A stretch of DNA of 64,000 nt from Phosphoribacter sp037045045. Lineage in GTDB: Bacteria; Actinomycetota; Actinomycetes; Actinomycetales; Dermatophilaceae. The DNA lies in NCBI GenBank assembly GCA_037045045.1, contig JBAOHL010000002.1, forward strand, positions 62,001 to 126,000, read 5' to 3'. Both the position numbers and the translations under genes were made by a program. The notes under the pieces were generated by a model that was not told where the DNA came from, made no database searches, and worked only from the letters and a program-made list of their open reading frames with translations. Positions 54,148-63,412 of this stretch are shown one piece after another. Numbering within the stretch: the stretch's first letter is position 1; every line of letters starts with the position of its first letter.

Positions 54148-55821
54148 TCAGGAGCGTACGGCGCTCAACCGTCGGTATGCCGCACCCTGCTCCGGTCGGG
54201 GGTCCGGCTCGCCCCGGCGCGGCCACAGCGAGCACGCCCGTTCGGCCTGGGCCGTGATCGTCAGGGCCGGGTTGACCCCGAGGTTGGCCGACACCGCCGA
54301 CCCGTCGAGGACGTGCAGGCCGGGGTAGGCCCACACCCGGTGGTAGGGGTCGACCACGCCGAGCCGTGGGTCGTCGGAAATCGCGCAACCGCCGAGGAAA
54401 TGTGCGGTCAGCGGCATGTCAAGGACAGCCGAGACATTTCCGCCGGCGTCCGCTCGACCGCCGACGACGCGTCCGAGCGCTCGCGCGAGCGCGGTGGCGC
54501 CCGCGGTCGCCTGCGGAAACCACGTCGGGTTCGGCTCGCCATGACCCTGGGTCGAGGTCAGCCGGACCCGGCCGCGCCACCCCCGCCGCCCCCGCACGGT
54601 GAGCGAGTTGTCGACCGACTGCATGACGAGAGCGATGGCCGTGCGCTCGGACCACCGACGCACGACGAGGGTGCGCAGAAACCGCCCCGGCTCGCGAACG
54701 GCTGCGGCGCCGAAATCGGCCAGCCGGCGGCCCAATCCGCGTACCCCACCATCGACGATCATCGTCGAGAGCAAGCCCATGAGGTTGGAGCCCTTGCCGT
54801 ACCGGACGTTCTCGACGTGGGTGTGCGCGTCGACGTGGAACGACGTCGTGATCGCCACTCCCGCGGTGAGGTCGACCCCACGGGGCACCCGGACGAGCTC
54901 GGCTCCGGCGAGGGCCTCCGAATTGGTCCGGGTGAGCCGACCCAGCGCTCCGGACACCCGCGGCAGCGAGCCAACCTTGGCCCCGTGGAGCAGGACTTGG
55001 GTGCCCCAGGCCCCGGCCGCGAAGACGACCTGCCCGGCGGTCACCGTCCGGCGCTCGCGTCGGCGCCAGGCTCCGGTGCGTTCGCTCGTCACGGCATACC
55101 CATGCTCCGGGTGGGCCGCGTCCAGCGGGCGCACGTCGACGACGGTCCGCAGCGGCTCGATGGTGACGCCGAGCCGCTGGGCGAGCCAGAGGTAGTTCTT
55201 CACGAGGGTGTTCTTCGCGCCGTCGCGGCAACCAACCATGCAGTTGCCGCACAACGTGCACCCGGTGCGTTCGGGGCCCTGCCCATCGAAGAACGGGTCG
55301 GGCACGGTCCGGCCCGGCTCGCCGAAGAACACCCCGACCGGGGTGTGCCGGAACGACTCGGCGACCCCGAGGTCCTCGGCGGCCAGGCGCATGGCGCGTT
55401 CGACCGGCCCCTGGCAGGCGTTGACGACCACGCCCAACATCCGGGAGGCCGTCTCGTAGTGCGGCGCGAGTTCGGCCTGCCAGTCGGTGATGTGGCCCCA
55501 CTGTCGGTCGGTGAAGAAGGCCACCGGTGGGACGTACAGCGTGTTGGCGTAATTGAGCGACCCCCCGCCCACCCCCGCCCCAGCGAGGATCATCACGTCG
55601 CGCAACCGGTGGATCCGTTGGACGCCGAAGCATCCGAGCCGGGGGGCCCAGAGGTACCTGCGTACATCCCACGAGGTCTTCGCGAAATCGGTGTCGGCGA
55701 ACCGGCGGCCCGCCTCGTACACGTGCACGGCATACCCCTTCTCGGCCAGCCGCAGCGCCGCCACGGACCCGCCGAACCCGGAGCCGACGACGAGGACGTC
55801 GTGGTCGTATGTCGCGCTCAT
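54148..55821 (-). CDS. GMC-family oxidoreductase, cholesterol-oxidase-like (ChoD)
   Basis: A 557-residue flavoprotein with the Rossmann start VLVVGSGFGGSVAALRLAEKG, GAGVGGGSLNYAN, and HFLGGCAISDDPRLGVVDPYHRVWAYPGLHVLDGSAVSANLGVNP near the end, all features of GMC oxidases. A Cys-rich stretch CTLCGNCMVGCRDGAKNTL (near residue 190) is typical of ChoD-like proteins. In M. tuberculosis choD is next to guaB3, as here apart from two inserted genes. Substrate may be a sterol or another hydroxylated compound. It overlaps the next gene start by 4 bp. Confidence 0.85.
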   Translation of the reverse strand: MSATYDHDVLVVGSGFGGSVAALRLAEKGYAVHVYEAGRRFADTDFAKTSWDVRRYLWAPRLGCFGVQRIHRLRDVMILAGAGVGGGSLNYANTLYVPPVAFFTDRQWGHITDWQAELAPHYETASRMLGVVVNACQGPVERAMRLAAEDLGVAESFRHTPVGVFFGEPGRTVPDPFFDGQGPERTGCTLCGNCMVGCRDGAKNTLVKNYLWLAQRLGVTIEPLRTVVDVRPLDAAHPEHGYAVTSERTGAWRRRERRTVTAGQVVFAAGAWGTQVLLHGAKVGSLPRVSGALGRLTRTNSEALAGAELVRVPRGVDLTAGVAITTSFHVDAHTHVENVRYGKGSNLMGLLSTMIVDGGVRGLGRRLADFGAAAVREPGRFLRTLVVRRWSERTAIALVMQSVDNSLTVRGRRGWRGRVRLTSTQGHGEPNPTWFPQATAGATALARALGRVVGGRADAGGNVSAVLDMPLTAHFLGGCAISDDPRLGVVDPYHRVWAYPGLHVLDGSAVSANLGVNPALTITAQAERACSLWPRRGEPDPRPEQGAAYRRLSAVRS

Positions 55822-56660
55822 CGGGGTGACTCTCGCAGCTGCAGGGCCGCCACGACGTGCGGCCAGGCCAAGGCGCCGAGGGCCGCGTCGGCCTCGGGTG
55901 TCCCGCCACGCGCGATGGCCATGCCCCGTTGCTGCGCTACTTCGCCCGGGAAGATCACCCGGTGGCCCGCTGACGGGTGCGTGACGAGGGACGTCGGTAG
56001 GCCGTGCCGATGCCGGCGAGCCGCGAGCATCCGGGCGAACTCCGCGCCGGGCCAGACCTGGTCGTCCTCCCCCGCGACGAGCACCACCGGGCCGGCGATG
56101 TCCTCGACGGTGATCGCCGCCCTGGCGGCCCGATCGGGGAAGGCCGCCAGACTGCGCTCGTACAACGGCCGGTATGCCGGTGGGTCGCTCTCGGGGACGA
56201 ACCCCTCGACGAACGGGACGTAGGGCACCTCGTCACCCCGCCAGGTCCAATGTGCCGTGAGCCGCAACCCACCCATGCCTCCAGCGATCACCCCGGCCCA
56301 GGACACCGGAGTCGGTGCGACTGCGACGACAGCCGCAACCCGAGGGTCGCGCGCCGCGACGAGCAGCGCCGCCTCGGCACCGAACGAGGTCCCCATCAGG
56401 GCCAGGCGAGCACCGAGTGCCGACAGTCGGTCCAGGGCCTCGACGAGGACCTCCAGCGGAACGCGCGCCGGCCCGGGCTGTTGATCGGCGCCGCCGAACC
56501 ACCGGATCGACATCGCTACCGCGCCGGCCTTGGCCAGCACCCGGCAACGCTCCGCCTCGACGGCCCCGCTCGATCCGGACAGGACGAGAACGGCTGTGCC
56601 GCACGGCGAATCGGGTTGCACGAGCAGCCCCTCGGGGCGCGCGAGCGCCTGCTCCCTCAT
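55818..56660 (-). CDS. Alpha/beta hydrolase (BAAT/dienelactone-hydrolase-like)
   Basis: A 280-residue alpha/beta hydrolase: nucleophile GTSFGAEAAL, acid residue in VLVAGEDDQVWPG and catalytic His in THPSAGHRVIFPGE. The pattern suits the acyl-CoA thioesterase/BAAT C-terminal domain. The ATG at 56660 is preferred; a GTG at 56696 would overlap the aldehyde dehydrogenase by 11 bases. It overlaps the oxidase start (ATGA) and lies just after the aldehyde dehydrogenase, so the three probably form one operon. Confidence 0.78.
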   Translation of the reverse strand: MREQALARPEGLLVQPDSPCGTAVLVLSGSSGAVEAERCRVLAKAGAVAMSIRWFGGADQQPGPARVPLEVLVEALDRLSALGARLALMGTSFGAEAALLVAARDPRVAAVVAVAPTPVSWAGVIAGGMGGLRLTAHWTWRGDEVPYVPFVEGFVPESDPPAYRPLYERSLAAFPDRAARAAITVEDIAGPVVLVAGEDDQVWPGAEFARMLAARRHRHGLPTSLVTHPSAGHRVIFPGEVAQQRGMAIARGGTPEADAALGALAWPHVVAALQLRESPR

Positions 56661-56685
56661 GGGAGCCGGCCGCCTGGACCCGCCC

Positions 56686-58272
56686 TCATCGCACACCGAG
56701 GAACTTCATCGCCCGCAACGCTCGCGTCATCATCCGGTTCCACGCCTCGTCGGACATCCCGGCCGGCGGTCCCAAGCCCAGGCCGTGCTGGCTTGTCACG
56801 CTCTGGGCTTCGGTGAAGCGTCGAATCCCCTCCGGGCCGTGTCGCCGGCCCACGCCCGAGTCCTTGCGCCCACCCAACGGCGCCCCGGAGGAACCCCAGG
56901 CAGCGGCATACCCCTCGTTGATACTCACCGTGCCGGTGAGGATCTGCGCCGCAAGCCGCCGGCCCTCGGCGACGTCGCGAGTCCAGATCGAGGCGTTGAG
57001 GCCGTACTCCGTGTCGTTGGCCAACGCCACGGCGTGCGCGTCGGAACTCACCCGGTAGAGCGCGACGAGCGGACCGAACGTCTCCGCATCGCGGCAGGCC
57101 ATCGCGGCCGTCACCCCGTCGATAACGGTGGGCTCGTGGACGAACGGGCCGACGTCGGGCCGCGCGTGTCCACCGGCGAGGACGCGGGCCCCCTTGCCGA
57201 CGGCATCGTCGAGGTGGGCGCGGACCCGCTCGAGTTGGCGTGGGCCGACGAGACTGCCCATGTCCACGCCGTAGGCGAGTCCGGTGCCCAAGCGCATGGC
57301 CCGCACGCGCGGGAGGAACCGGTCAAGGAACGCATCGACGACGTCGACGTGCACGAGCAGTCGCTCGGTGTGCATGCACAACTGGCCGGCGGATCCGAAG
57401 CAGGCCCGCACCACACCCTCGGCGGCTCGGTCGAGGTCGGCGTCGGCACGCACGTAGGAGGAGTTCTTCCCGCCGAGTTCCAAGGACGCCGCGACCAGCC
57501 GGCGGCCGGCGCGCTGTCCGACCTTGCGACCGACCTTGGTCGAGCCGGTGAAACACACGTAATCGCCGTGATCGAGCACGGCCTCGGCGACGTCGGCGTC
57601 GCCGACGAGCACATGGACGAGCCCCTCGGGCAACCCTGCCTCGTGGAGCAGGGCCACGCCGTAGAGGGCGGTGAGCGCGGCCTGCGGATCCGGGCGCAGC
57701 AACACGGCGTTGCCGGCCAGCAGGGCGGGGATGGCGTCGCCGATCGGCAACGTCAGCGGATAGTTCCACGGCGTGACCATCCCGACGACGCCGACGGGGT
57801 GGTGGGTCGTCACGGTCCGGCTGGCAACGGGGAACGGGCCCGGGGTGCGGCGTGGGGCCAGGTATGCCGCTGCCGAGCGGGCGTAGTGCCGGGCGACGAG
57901 CGCAACGTCGGCGACCTCTTCGAAGGCATGGACACGGGCCTTGCCCGACTCCACCTGGACGAGGTCGAGCAGGGTCTGCTGGCGAGCCAGCACGAGATCA
58001 TGCAGCCGCAGCATGACGGCAGCCCGCTGCGCGACGGGCCGGGCGGCCCAGGCTCGCTGCGCCGTGCGGGCCGCGCAGCGGGCGATGGACACGTCGGCCG
58101 GAGTGGACTGGGGGACCTCGGCGATCACCGAGCCGGTCATCGGGCTCACCGTCGGACGCAGCACCGCGTCGGCTCGGGCGGCAACTAATGCCCCGAGCCG
58201 TTGGGCCAACGCCGGGGCGACGGCATACGGGGTGGGCGCCGGCTCGAGAGTTCCCCGGACCAGCGCGTTCAT
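56686..58272 (-). CDS. Aldehyde dehydrogenase (succinate-semialdehyde dehydrogenase-like)
   Basis: A 528-residue NAD(P)-dependent enzyme. Motifs are VTPWNYPLTLPIGD, the cofactor-binding FTGSTKVGRKVGQ, catalytic Glu in LELGGKN and catalytic Cys in CFGSAGQLCMHTERL. It resembles the actinobacterial GabD2 group used for semialdehydes; the aldehyde is not certain. ATG at 58272 with TACCCT 8 nt upstream. First gene of a likely three-gene unit with the hydrolase and the oxidase. Confidence 0.9.
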   Translation of the reverse strand: MNALVRGTLEPAPTPYAVAPALAQRLGALVAARADAVLRPTVSPMTGSVIAEVPQSTPADVSIARCAARTAQRAWAARPVAQRAAVMLRLHDLVLARQQTLLDLVQVESGKARVHAFEEVADVALVARHYARSAAAYLAPRRTPGPFPVASRTVTTHHPVGVVGMVTPWNYPLTLPIGDAIPALLAGNAVLLRPDPQAALTALYGVALLHEAGLPEGLVHVLVGDADVAEAVLDHGDYVCFTGSTKVGRKVGQRAGRRLVAASLELGGKNSSYVRADADLDRAAEGVVRACFGSAGQLCMHTERLLVHVDVVDAFLDRFLPRVRAMRLGTGLAYGVDMGSLVGPRQLERVRAHLDDAVGKGARVLAGGHARPDVGPFVHEPTVIDGVTAAMACRDAETFGPLVALYRVSSDAHAVALANDTEYGLNASIWTRDVAEGRRLAAQILTGTVSINEGYAAAWGSSGAPLGGRKDSGVGRRHGPEGIRRFTEAQSVTSQHGLGLGPPAGMSDEAWNRMMTRALRAMKFLGVR

Positions 58273-58318
58273 GAGACCCAAGGGTACGACGGCCGCGGGA
58301 GGGTCGGGAATGGCGCGG

Positions 58319-59440
58319 TCACGAGTGGCTCGTCGGCGCGACGACGAGCTCGACACGCTGGAATTCCTTAAGGTCGGAGTACCCCGTCGTTGCCATGGCT
58401 CGGCGTAGCGCGCCGATGATGTTCGTCGTCCCGTCGGCAGAGCGCCCGGGCCCGAAGAGGATCTCCTCGAGGTCGGCTCGGACCCCGACCTCGACCCGTT
58501 CACCGCGCGGCAGGGCGTGATGGTGGGCCTCGGGGCCCCAGTGGAACCCGCCGCCCGGGGCGTCGGCGGCGCGGGCCAGGGCCGCGCCGAGCATGACCGC
58601 GTCGGCCCCGCAGGCGATCGCCTTGACGACGTCGCCGGAGGTGCCGACCCCACCGTCGGCGATGACGTGGACGTACCGACCGCCGGACTCGTCGAGGTAG
58701 TCGCGCCGGGCCGCCGCGACGTCGGCGATGGCGCTGGCCATCGGGGCGTGGATGCCGAGCGTCCGTCGCGTGGTGTGCGCGGCCCCGCCGCCGAAGCCGA
58801 CAAGCACACCCGCCGCGCCGGTGCGCATGAGGTGCAGCGCCGCGGTGTAGCTCGCCGCTCCCCCGACGACGACCGGGACGTCGAGTTCGTAAATGAACCG
58901 CTTGAGGTTGAGCGGCTCGGCCTGGCCCGACACGTGTTCGGCGGAGACCGTGGTGCCCCGGATGACGAACAGGTCGACCCCGGCGTCGACAACGACGCGC
59001 CACAACGCCTGGGTATGCGGCGGCGACAGGGCTCCGGCCACCGTGACGCCGGCGGCGCGCAGTTCGCCGAGCCGCTCGGCGACGAGCTCGGGGCGGATCG
59101 GTTCGGCGTAGATCTGCTGCATCCGAGCGGTCGCCTCACCCGGCGCCAGCGCGGCGATCTCGGCGAGCAGCGGCGCCGGGTCGTCGTAGCGCGTCCACAG
59201 GCCCTCGAGGTCGAGAACGCCGAGCCCACCGAAACGACCCAGAGCAATCGCCGTCTGCGGGGAGCTCACCGAATCCATCGGCGCTCCGAGGACGGGGATG
59301 TCGAAGTGGTAGGCGTCGATCTGCCACGACACCGACACCTCTTCAGGGTCACGGGTGCGGCGCGAGGGGACGACGGCGATCTCGTCGAAGCTGTAGACCC
59401 GGCGCCCCCGCTTGCCGCGTCCGATCTCGATCTCGGTCAC
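58319..59440 (-). CDS. guaB3: GuaB3 family IMP dehydrogenase-related protein
   Basis: A 373-residue (beta/alpha)8 protein of the IMPDH/GMPR family without CBS domains. It has PVLGAPMDSVSSPQTAIALGRFGGLGVLDLEG and the phosphate-binding VIADGGVGTSGDVVKAIACGADAVMLG. The catalytic loop reads VGFGGGAAHTTRRTLGI, where IMPDH has GSICTTR, so the catalytic Cys is missing. Its enzyme activity is therefore uncertain. I start it at the GTG at 59440, 6 nt after TAGGGT; a TTG two codons earlier would also read. Next to guaB2, as in M. tuberculosis (Rv3410c-Rv3411c). Confidence 0.88.
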   Translation of the reverse strand: MTEIEIGRGKRGRRVYSFDEIAVVPSRRTRDPEEVSVSWQIDAYHFDIPVLGAPMDSVSSPQTAIALGRFGGLGVLDLEGLWTRYDDPAPLLAEIAALAPGEATARMQQIYAEPIRPELVAERLGELRAAGVTVAGALSPPHTQALWRVVVDAGVDLFVIRGTTVSAEHVSGQAEPLNLKRFIYELDVPVVVGGAASYTAALHLMRTGAAGVLVGFGGGAAHTTRRTLGIHAPMASAIADVAAARRDYLDESGGRYVHVIADGGVGTSGDVVKAIACGADAVMLGAALARAADAPGGGFHWGPEAHHHALPRGERVEVGVRADLEEILFGPGRSADGTTNIIGALRRAMATTGYSDLKEFQRVELVVAPTSHS

Positions 59441-59446
59441 CGGCAA

Positions 59447-59452
59447 ACCCTA
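59447..59452 (-). promoter_or_regulatory. -10 box of guaB3 (leaderless)
   Basis: TAGGGT on the minus strand, six bases before the GTG at 59440. Confidence 0.6.
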
Positions 59453-59517
59453 CCCGGACGGCATACCTGCCCCGTCGCAGTGCTCGGACCCGGTATGCCG
59501 CGCCGTCGCGACGCGGG

Positions 59518-61035
59518 TCAGGGCCGGGCGGCGTAGTTCGGCGCCTCGACGGTCATCTGGACGTCGTGGGGGTGGCTCTCCTTGAGACCGGCGGCGGTGA
59601 TCCGCACGAACCGGCCGCGTTCCTGCAGCTCGGGGACGGTGCGGGCGCCGACGTAGAACATCGACTGGGCCAGCCCGCCGACGAGCTGGTGGACCACCGA
59701 GGCGACCGGACCGCGATAGAGGACCTGGCCCTCGATGCCCTCCGGGACGATCTTGTCGTCGCCGACGACATCGGCCTGGAAGTACCGGTCACGCGAGTAG
59801 GACTTCTTGCCTCGCGAGCTCATCGCCGCGAGCGAGCCCATCCCGCGGTAGGTCTTGAACTGCTTGCCGTTGACGAAGACCGTCTCCCCCGGGCTCTCCT
59901 CGCAGCCGGCGAGCAACGACCCGAGCATCACCGTGTCCGCGCCGGCCACCAGGGCCTTGGCGATGTCGCCGGAGTACTGCAGGCCCCCGTCGGCGATGAC
60001 CGGCACCCCCGCGGACCGCGCAGCCTGCGCGGCCGAATGCACGGCGGTCACCTGCGGCACGCCGACGCCCGCGACGACCCGCGTCGTGCAGATCGACCCC
60101 GGCCCGACGCCGACCTTCACCGCGTCGGCGCCGGCGTCGACCATCGCCTGGGCGCCCTCGCGGGTCGCGACGTTGCCCCCGATGACGGCGATGTGGTGGG
60201 TGGCCGGGTCGCTCTTGAGCCGTTTGAGCATGTCGAGCAGCAGCCGAGCGTGCCCGTGGGCGGTGTCGACGACGAGAACGTCCACGCCCGCCTCGATGAG
60301 CCGGTGGGCCCGCTCCATCGCGTCGCCGAAGTAGCCGATCGCCGCCCCGACCATGAGCCGGCCCTGGCCGTCCTTGCTCGCCAGCGGGAACTGCTCGGAC
60401 TTGACGAAGTCCTTGACGGTGATGAGGCCGGCCAGGCGCCCCTGCGGGTCGACCAGCGGCAGCCGCTCGCGCTTGTGCTGGCGCAACAGGAGGATGGCCT
60501 CCGCGCGCGAGATCCCGACCGGGGCGGTGATCAGCGGCATCGGGGTCATCACCTCGCGCACGAGGGTGGCGCTCCATTCGGCGACCGGGGTGAAGCGCAG
60601 GTCGCGGTTGGTGATGATGCCGAAGAGACGTCCGTCCTCGTCGACGACGGGCAATCCCGACACGCGGTACTGCCCACAGATCTGGTCGAGCGTCTCCAGC
60701 GTCTCGTCCGGGCCGATGGTGATGGGGTTGGAGATCATCCCGGTCTGGGTGCGCTTGACGACGTCGACCTGATAGGCCTGGTCGTCCACCGAGAGGTTGC
60801 GGTGCACGACGCCGAGGCCGCCCTGGCGGGCCATGGCGATGGCCATCCTCGCCTCGGTCACGGTGTCCATGGCGGAGGAGAGCAGGGGGATGCGCAGGGT
60901 GATCTCGCGAGTCAGCCGAGTCGTCGTGTCGACGTCGCTGGGCACCACGGCCGTCTCGCCGGGCAGCAGCAGGACGTCGTCGTAGGTCAGCCCCAAACTG
61001 GCGAACGGTGACCCCGCCTCGAATCCGTCGCTCAT
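59518..61035 (-). CDS. guaB: IMP dehydrogenase
   Basis: The 505-residue enzyme of guanine nucleotide synthesis (GuaB2). N-terminal LTYDDVLLLPGETAVVPSDV leads into the barrel, which is interrupted by two CBS domains (about residues 105-215; ISNPITIGPDETLETL and MTPMPLITAPVGISRAEAI). The catalytic loop GVGPGSICTTRVVAGVG holds the Cys. The flap and GMGSLAAM follow. ATG at 61035 preceded by TAGACT at 6 nt. guaB3 lies 77 bases downstream. Confidence 0.96.
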   Translation of the reverse strand: MSDGFEAGSPFASLGLTYDDVLLLPGETAVVPSDVDTTTRLTREITLRIPLLSSAMDTVTEARMAIAMARQGGLGVVHRNLSVDDQAYQVDVVKRTQTGMISNPITIGPDETLETLDQICGQYRVSGLPVVDEDGRLFGIITNRDLRFTPVAEWSATLVREVMTPMPLITAPVGISRAEAILLLRQHKRERLPLVDPQGRLAGLITVKDFVKSEQFPLASKDGQGRLMVGAAIGYFGDAMERAHRLIEAGVDVLVVDTAHGHARLLLDMLKRLKSDPATHHIAVIGGNVATREGAQAMVDAGADAVKVGVGPGSICTTRVVAGVGVPQVTAVHSAAQAARSAGVPVIADGGLQYSGDIAKALVAGADTVMLGSLLAGCEESPGETVFVNGKQFKTYRGMGSLAAMSSRGKKSYSRDRYFQADVVGDDKIVPEGIEGQVLYRGPVASVVHQLVGGLAQSMFYVGARTVPELQERGRFVRITAAGLKESHPHDVQMTVEAPNYAARP

Positions 61036-61041
61036 TGCCGA

Positions 61042-61047
61042 AGTCTA
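61042..61047 (-). promoter_or_regulatory. -10 box of guaB (leaderless)
   Basis: TAGACT on the minus strand, six bases before the ATG at 61035. Confidence 0.6.
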
Positions 61048-61084
61048 CGGGACGGTATGCCGGGCCCGACCGCGGCGAGCGGCG

Positions 61085-62089
61085 TCACCGATTGGCCGGC
61101 GCAGACGCCCCTGCGTCGCGTCCCGGAGGCACCGGGGTATCGGGGCCGGTGGCCGCGTCGTTGCCCTCGCCGGCGACGCCCGCGTCCTGACCGAGGGCAT
61201 CCGCCGCACCGGAACCGAGGCTGCCGCCCTGCCCTGTCGCCATCGCCGACCCCGAACCCGAGGTGTTGCCGCGAACGGATCCGTTGGGGTGTCCCGCGCC
61301 GGCACCCGGGTCGGCGGGCGCCGCCCCGTTGGCCTTGGCCGGCCCCGAGCCGGTCGCATTGCCCTGCCCCGACCCGGTGGTGGGTGAGGAGCCGCCGCTC
61401 TGGCCGGTCGCCTTCCCTTGGCCGGATTCGTCGGACGTCCCGGGTTGACCGGCCGGCGTCGTCCCGCCACCCTGACCGGTCGTCGTGGCCTCGTCCACGT
61501 CGGTGTGCGCCGTGGCGCCGGAGTCGCTGGTGGTCGTCAGGGTCCCGCCGCTCGTGGAGCCCCGGAGCGACACGGCCAGGCCCACCGCCCCGCCGCTTGC
61601 GGACGCGCTCGCGAGCACGGCAGGCTCGAGGGCCGCCGTGGACCCCGGGCGGGAGACGGGTGCGTCGCCACCCGGTGACATCGGCCCGGTGAGGACCGAG
61701 GCCCACGGGTCGAGCCCCGCCGACACCGAGGGAGCGGACCCGAGCAAGGAACCCGACGGGAGCAGGGCGTCGTTCGGCCGCGAGGCCGGCGCCGGTTGAG
61801 ATACCGAGAGGGATCGAGCATCGCCGTTGACCGTTCCGTACGCGCCGTTGAGCGCGGCGGCCAGCGTGGCGCTCGCGCCGACGAGAGCCATGGTGGCCAA
61901 GGACCCGCCGGCGACCCGCCAGCCGCCCTTGCGACGTCGACGCCGAGGCGAGGACACCGGCCGGTCGACGGCAAGGGCCAGGCCCTGCAGGAGCATCGCC
62001 GCGGGGTCGCCGCCGGAATACCGTCGCTCGGCGAGCGCGTCGAGGAGCAGGTCGTCTTGCGCGATGGGATCGATCGCCAGGTAGTTCAC
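61085..62089 (-). CDS. rsdA: Anti-sigma-D factor RsdA-like membrane protein
   Basis: A 334-residue protein. The short N-terminus (about residues 1-60, IDPIAQDDLLLDALAERRY) should bind sigma-D in the cytoplasm. One membrane helix (about residues 60-82) follows a basic stretch RRRRRKGG. The remaining 250 residues outside are very low in complexity (Gly/Ser/Thr/Ala, with recurring GQG and SGS). The call rests on position directly after sigD with an ATGA overlap and on the same arrangement in M. tuberculosis (Rv3413c-Rv3414c), plus the topology. Confidence 0.8.
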   Translation of the reverse strand: MNYLAIDPIAQDDLLLDALAERRYSGGDPAAMLLQGLALAVDRPVSSPRRRRRKGGWRVAGGSLATMALVGASATLAAALNGAYGTVNGDARSLSVSQPAPASRPNDALLPSGSLLGSAPSVSAGLDPWASVLTGPMSPGGDAPVSRPGSTAALEPAVLASASASGGAVGLAVSLRGSTSGGTLTTTSDSGATAHTDVDEATTTGQGGGTTPAGQPGTSDESGQGKATGQSGGSSPTTGSGQGNATGSGPAKANGAAPADPGAGAGHPNGSVRGNTSGSGSAMATGQGGSLGSGAADALGQDAGVAGEGNDAATGPDTPVPPGRDAGASAPANR

Positions 62090-62733
62090 GAGGCGACCTC
62101 CCCGGCCGGGGCAGTCAACTGTTCGCGCAGCCGGACCAAGGCCCGATGTTGGGCCACGCGCACGGCGCCCGGGGTCGCCTGCAACGAGGCAGCGGTCTCG
62201 TCGGTGCTCAAGCCCATGACCACGCGCAGCAGGAGCACTTCGCGTTGGGTGCGCGGCAGCCCGTCGATGAGGGCCATCGCTCGCGCGGCATCCTCACCCA
62301 CCATGGCGAGCGTTTCCGGACCCGGAGTCTCGTCCGCCCGGTCAGGCACCTGGGCAACCGGGGCCGCCGAGCGCATGATGCCGCGCTGGACGTCGGCGAC
62401 TTTGCGTGCCGTCACCGAGTAGACGAACGCCTCGAACGGGTATCCGCGCTCCTCATAGGTGGGCAGTGCCGACATGACGGCCATGCACACCTCCTGGGCG
62501 ACGTCTTGGGCGGCATCCACCACGCCGTAGCGGGCCAGCCGAGCCCGCGCGTAGCGGAGGGCGATCTGGTGAACGCGCCGCATCAACGCATCGGTGGTTG
62601 CCCCCCCGGTCGCCCGGGCGGCGACGGCAAGGTCGCGCAACGGGTATGGCGTTCCCTCTATTGGACTCATCGTTGCCGGCGGCGGGAACGTGACGGCCCG
62701 CGGCGGCGCCACGTGGCCGTTCGAGCTCAGCAT
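62086..62733 (-). CDS. sigD: ECF sigma factor SigD
   Basis: An alternative RNA polymerase sigma factor, 215 residues from the ATG at 62733 or 194 from the ATG at 62670. Region 2 is RYARARLARYGVVDAAQDVAQEVCMAVM...YPFEAFVYSVTARKVADVQR; region 4 is LPRTQREVLLLRVVMGLSTDETAASLQATPGAVRVAQHRALVRL. It is clearly SigD-like (compare Rv3414c). I favour 62733 since GGGGGGA lies nearby upstream and a TTGAAT/TAACAT promoter is 51 bases before it. Held inactive by the co-translated RsdA. Confidence 0.9.
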   Translation of the reverse strand: MLSSNGHVAPPRAVTFPPPATMSPIEGTPYPLRDLAVAARATGGATTDALMRRVHQIALRYARARLARYGVVDAAQDVAQEVCMAVMSALPTYEERGYPFEAFVYSVTARKVADVQRGIMRSAAPVAQVPDRADETPGPETLAMVGEDAARAMALIDGLPRTQREVLLLRVVMGLSTDETAASLQATPGAVRVAQHRALVRLREQLTAPAGEVAS

Positions 62734-62783
62734 TCGCCGCCGTCCCCCCAAGACTCGATGTGGCCCCCCGGCCATCCCGCAAG

Positions 62784-62814
62784 ATGTTAACGGAGCGAGC
62801 CTTGGAACATTCAA
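62784..62814 (-). promoter_or_regulatory. Possible sigD promoter
   Basis: TTGAAT and TAACAT on the minus strand with a 19-base spacer, in an AT-richer pocket between sigD and the divergent whiB gene. The spacer is one or two bases long, so this is tentative. Confidence 0.4.
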
Positions 62815-62999
62815 TAATGCGGAAAACGACGCGCCGACCGGACCGGCGGCCGGGGAGAGCGGTTTCCTCCGTCGCCGAACGGCAGTCTTTGCCAATCCTT
62901 GACCAAGCCTGGAACAACGCCGGACCAAGCGCAGGCTAGCGTCCCGAGGACACGGGGTTACCGCGGGGTAATCGCAGGCGCTCTCAGGGGACGGACGAC

Positions 63000-63290
63000 A
63001 TGGCGGAGATCTCTCGACTGCCCGGGCCAACCGCGGACCGCTGGCGCTGGCAACTCGTCGGGTCGTGCCGCTCGTACGGCCCGGAATCCTTCTTCCACCC
63101 CGAGGGCGAGCGCGGTAGCGCCCGCCGGGATCGTGCCATCGCGGCCAAGACGGTGTGCGGCGATTGCCCGGTTCTCAGACAGTGCCGCGAGCACGCCCTT
63201 ACGGTGCGCGAACCGTACGGCGTGTGGGGCGGGCTGACCGAGGAGGACCGCCAAGCCGTGTATGCCGGTCGTCTCGCCATCCCTGCGTAG
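63000..63290 (+). CDS. WhiB-family iron-sulfur regulator (WhiB3/WhiD-like)
   Basis: A 96-residue WhiB protein with the four cluster-ligand cysteines C23, C53, C56 and C62 and the turn GVWGG (74-78). The stretch SFFHPEGERGSARRDR is typical of the WhiB3/WhiD branch, which acts with the primary sigma factor and responds to redox state. It is divergent from sigD and convergent with groEL1, as in M. tuberculosis (Rv3416). The intergenic region with sigD contains ACATTC and TTGACC elements; the exact promoter is unclear. Confidence 0.9.
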   Translation: MAEISRLPGPTADRWRWQLVGSCRSYGPESFFHPEGERGSARRDRAIAAKTVCGDCPVLRQCREHALTVREPYGVWGGLTEEDRQAVYAGRLAIPA

Positions 63291-63357
63291 ACCCGGCCGC
63301 GCTCGTCCACCCATGGGTGCGCAGGCTCGCGCCGAGGCCACGAGGACACCAACGCGA

Positions 63358-63391
63358 GGCCGGGCCGCCCTGTGGTAGGGGCGGCCCGGCC
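63358..63391. terminator. Bidirectional terminator between whiB and groEL1
   Basis: A perfect 13-bp stem GGCCGGGCCGCCC/GGGCGGCCCGGCC with the loop TGTGGTAG lies between two convergent genes, so it can end transcription from both. No T-run. Confidence 0.75.
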
Positions 63392-63412
63392 GGTGTCGCG
63401 TTCCGAGGTGGG

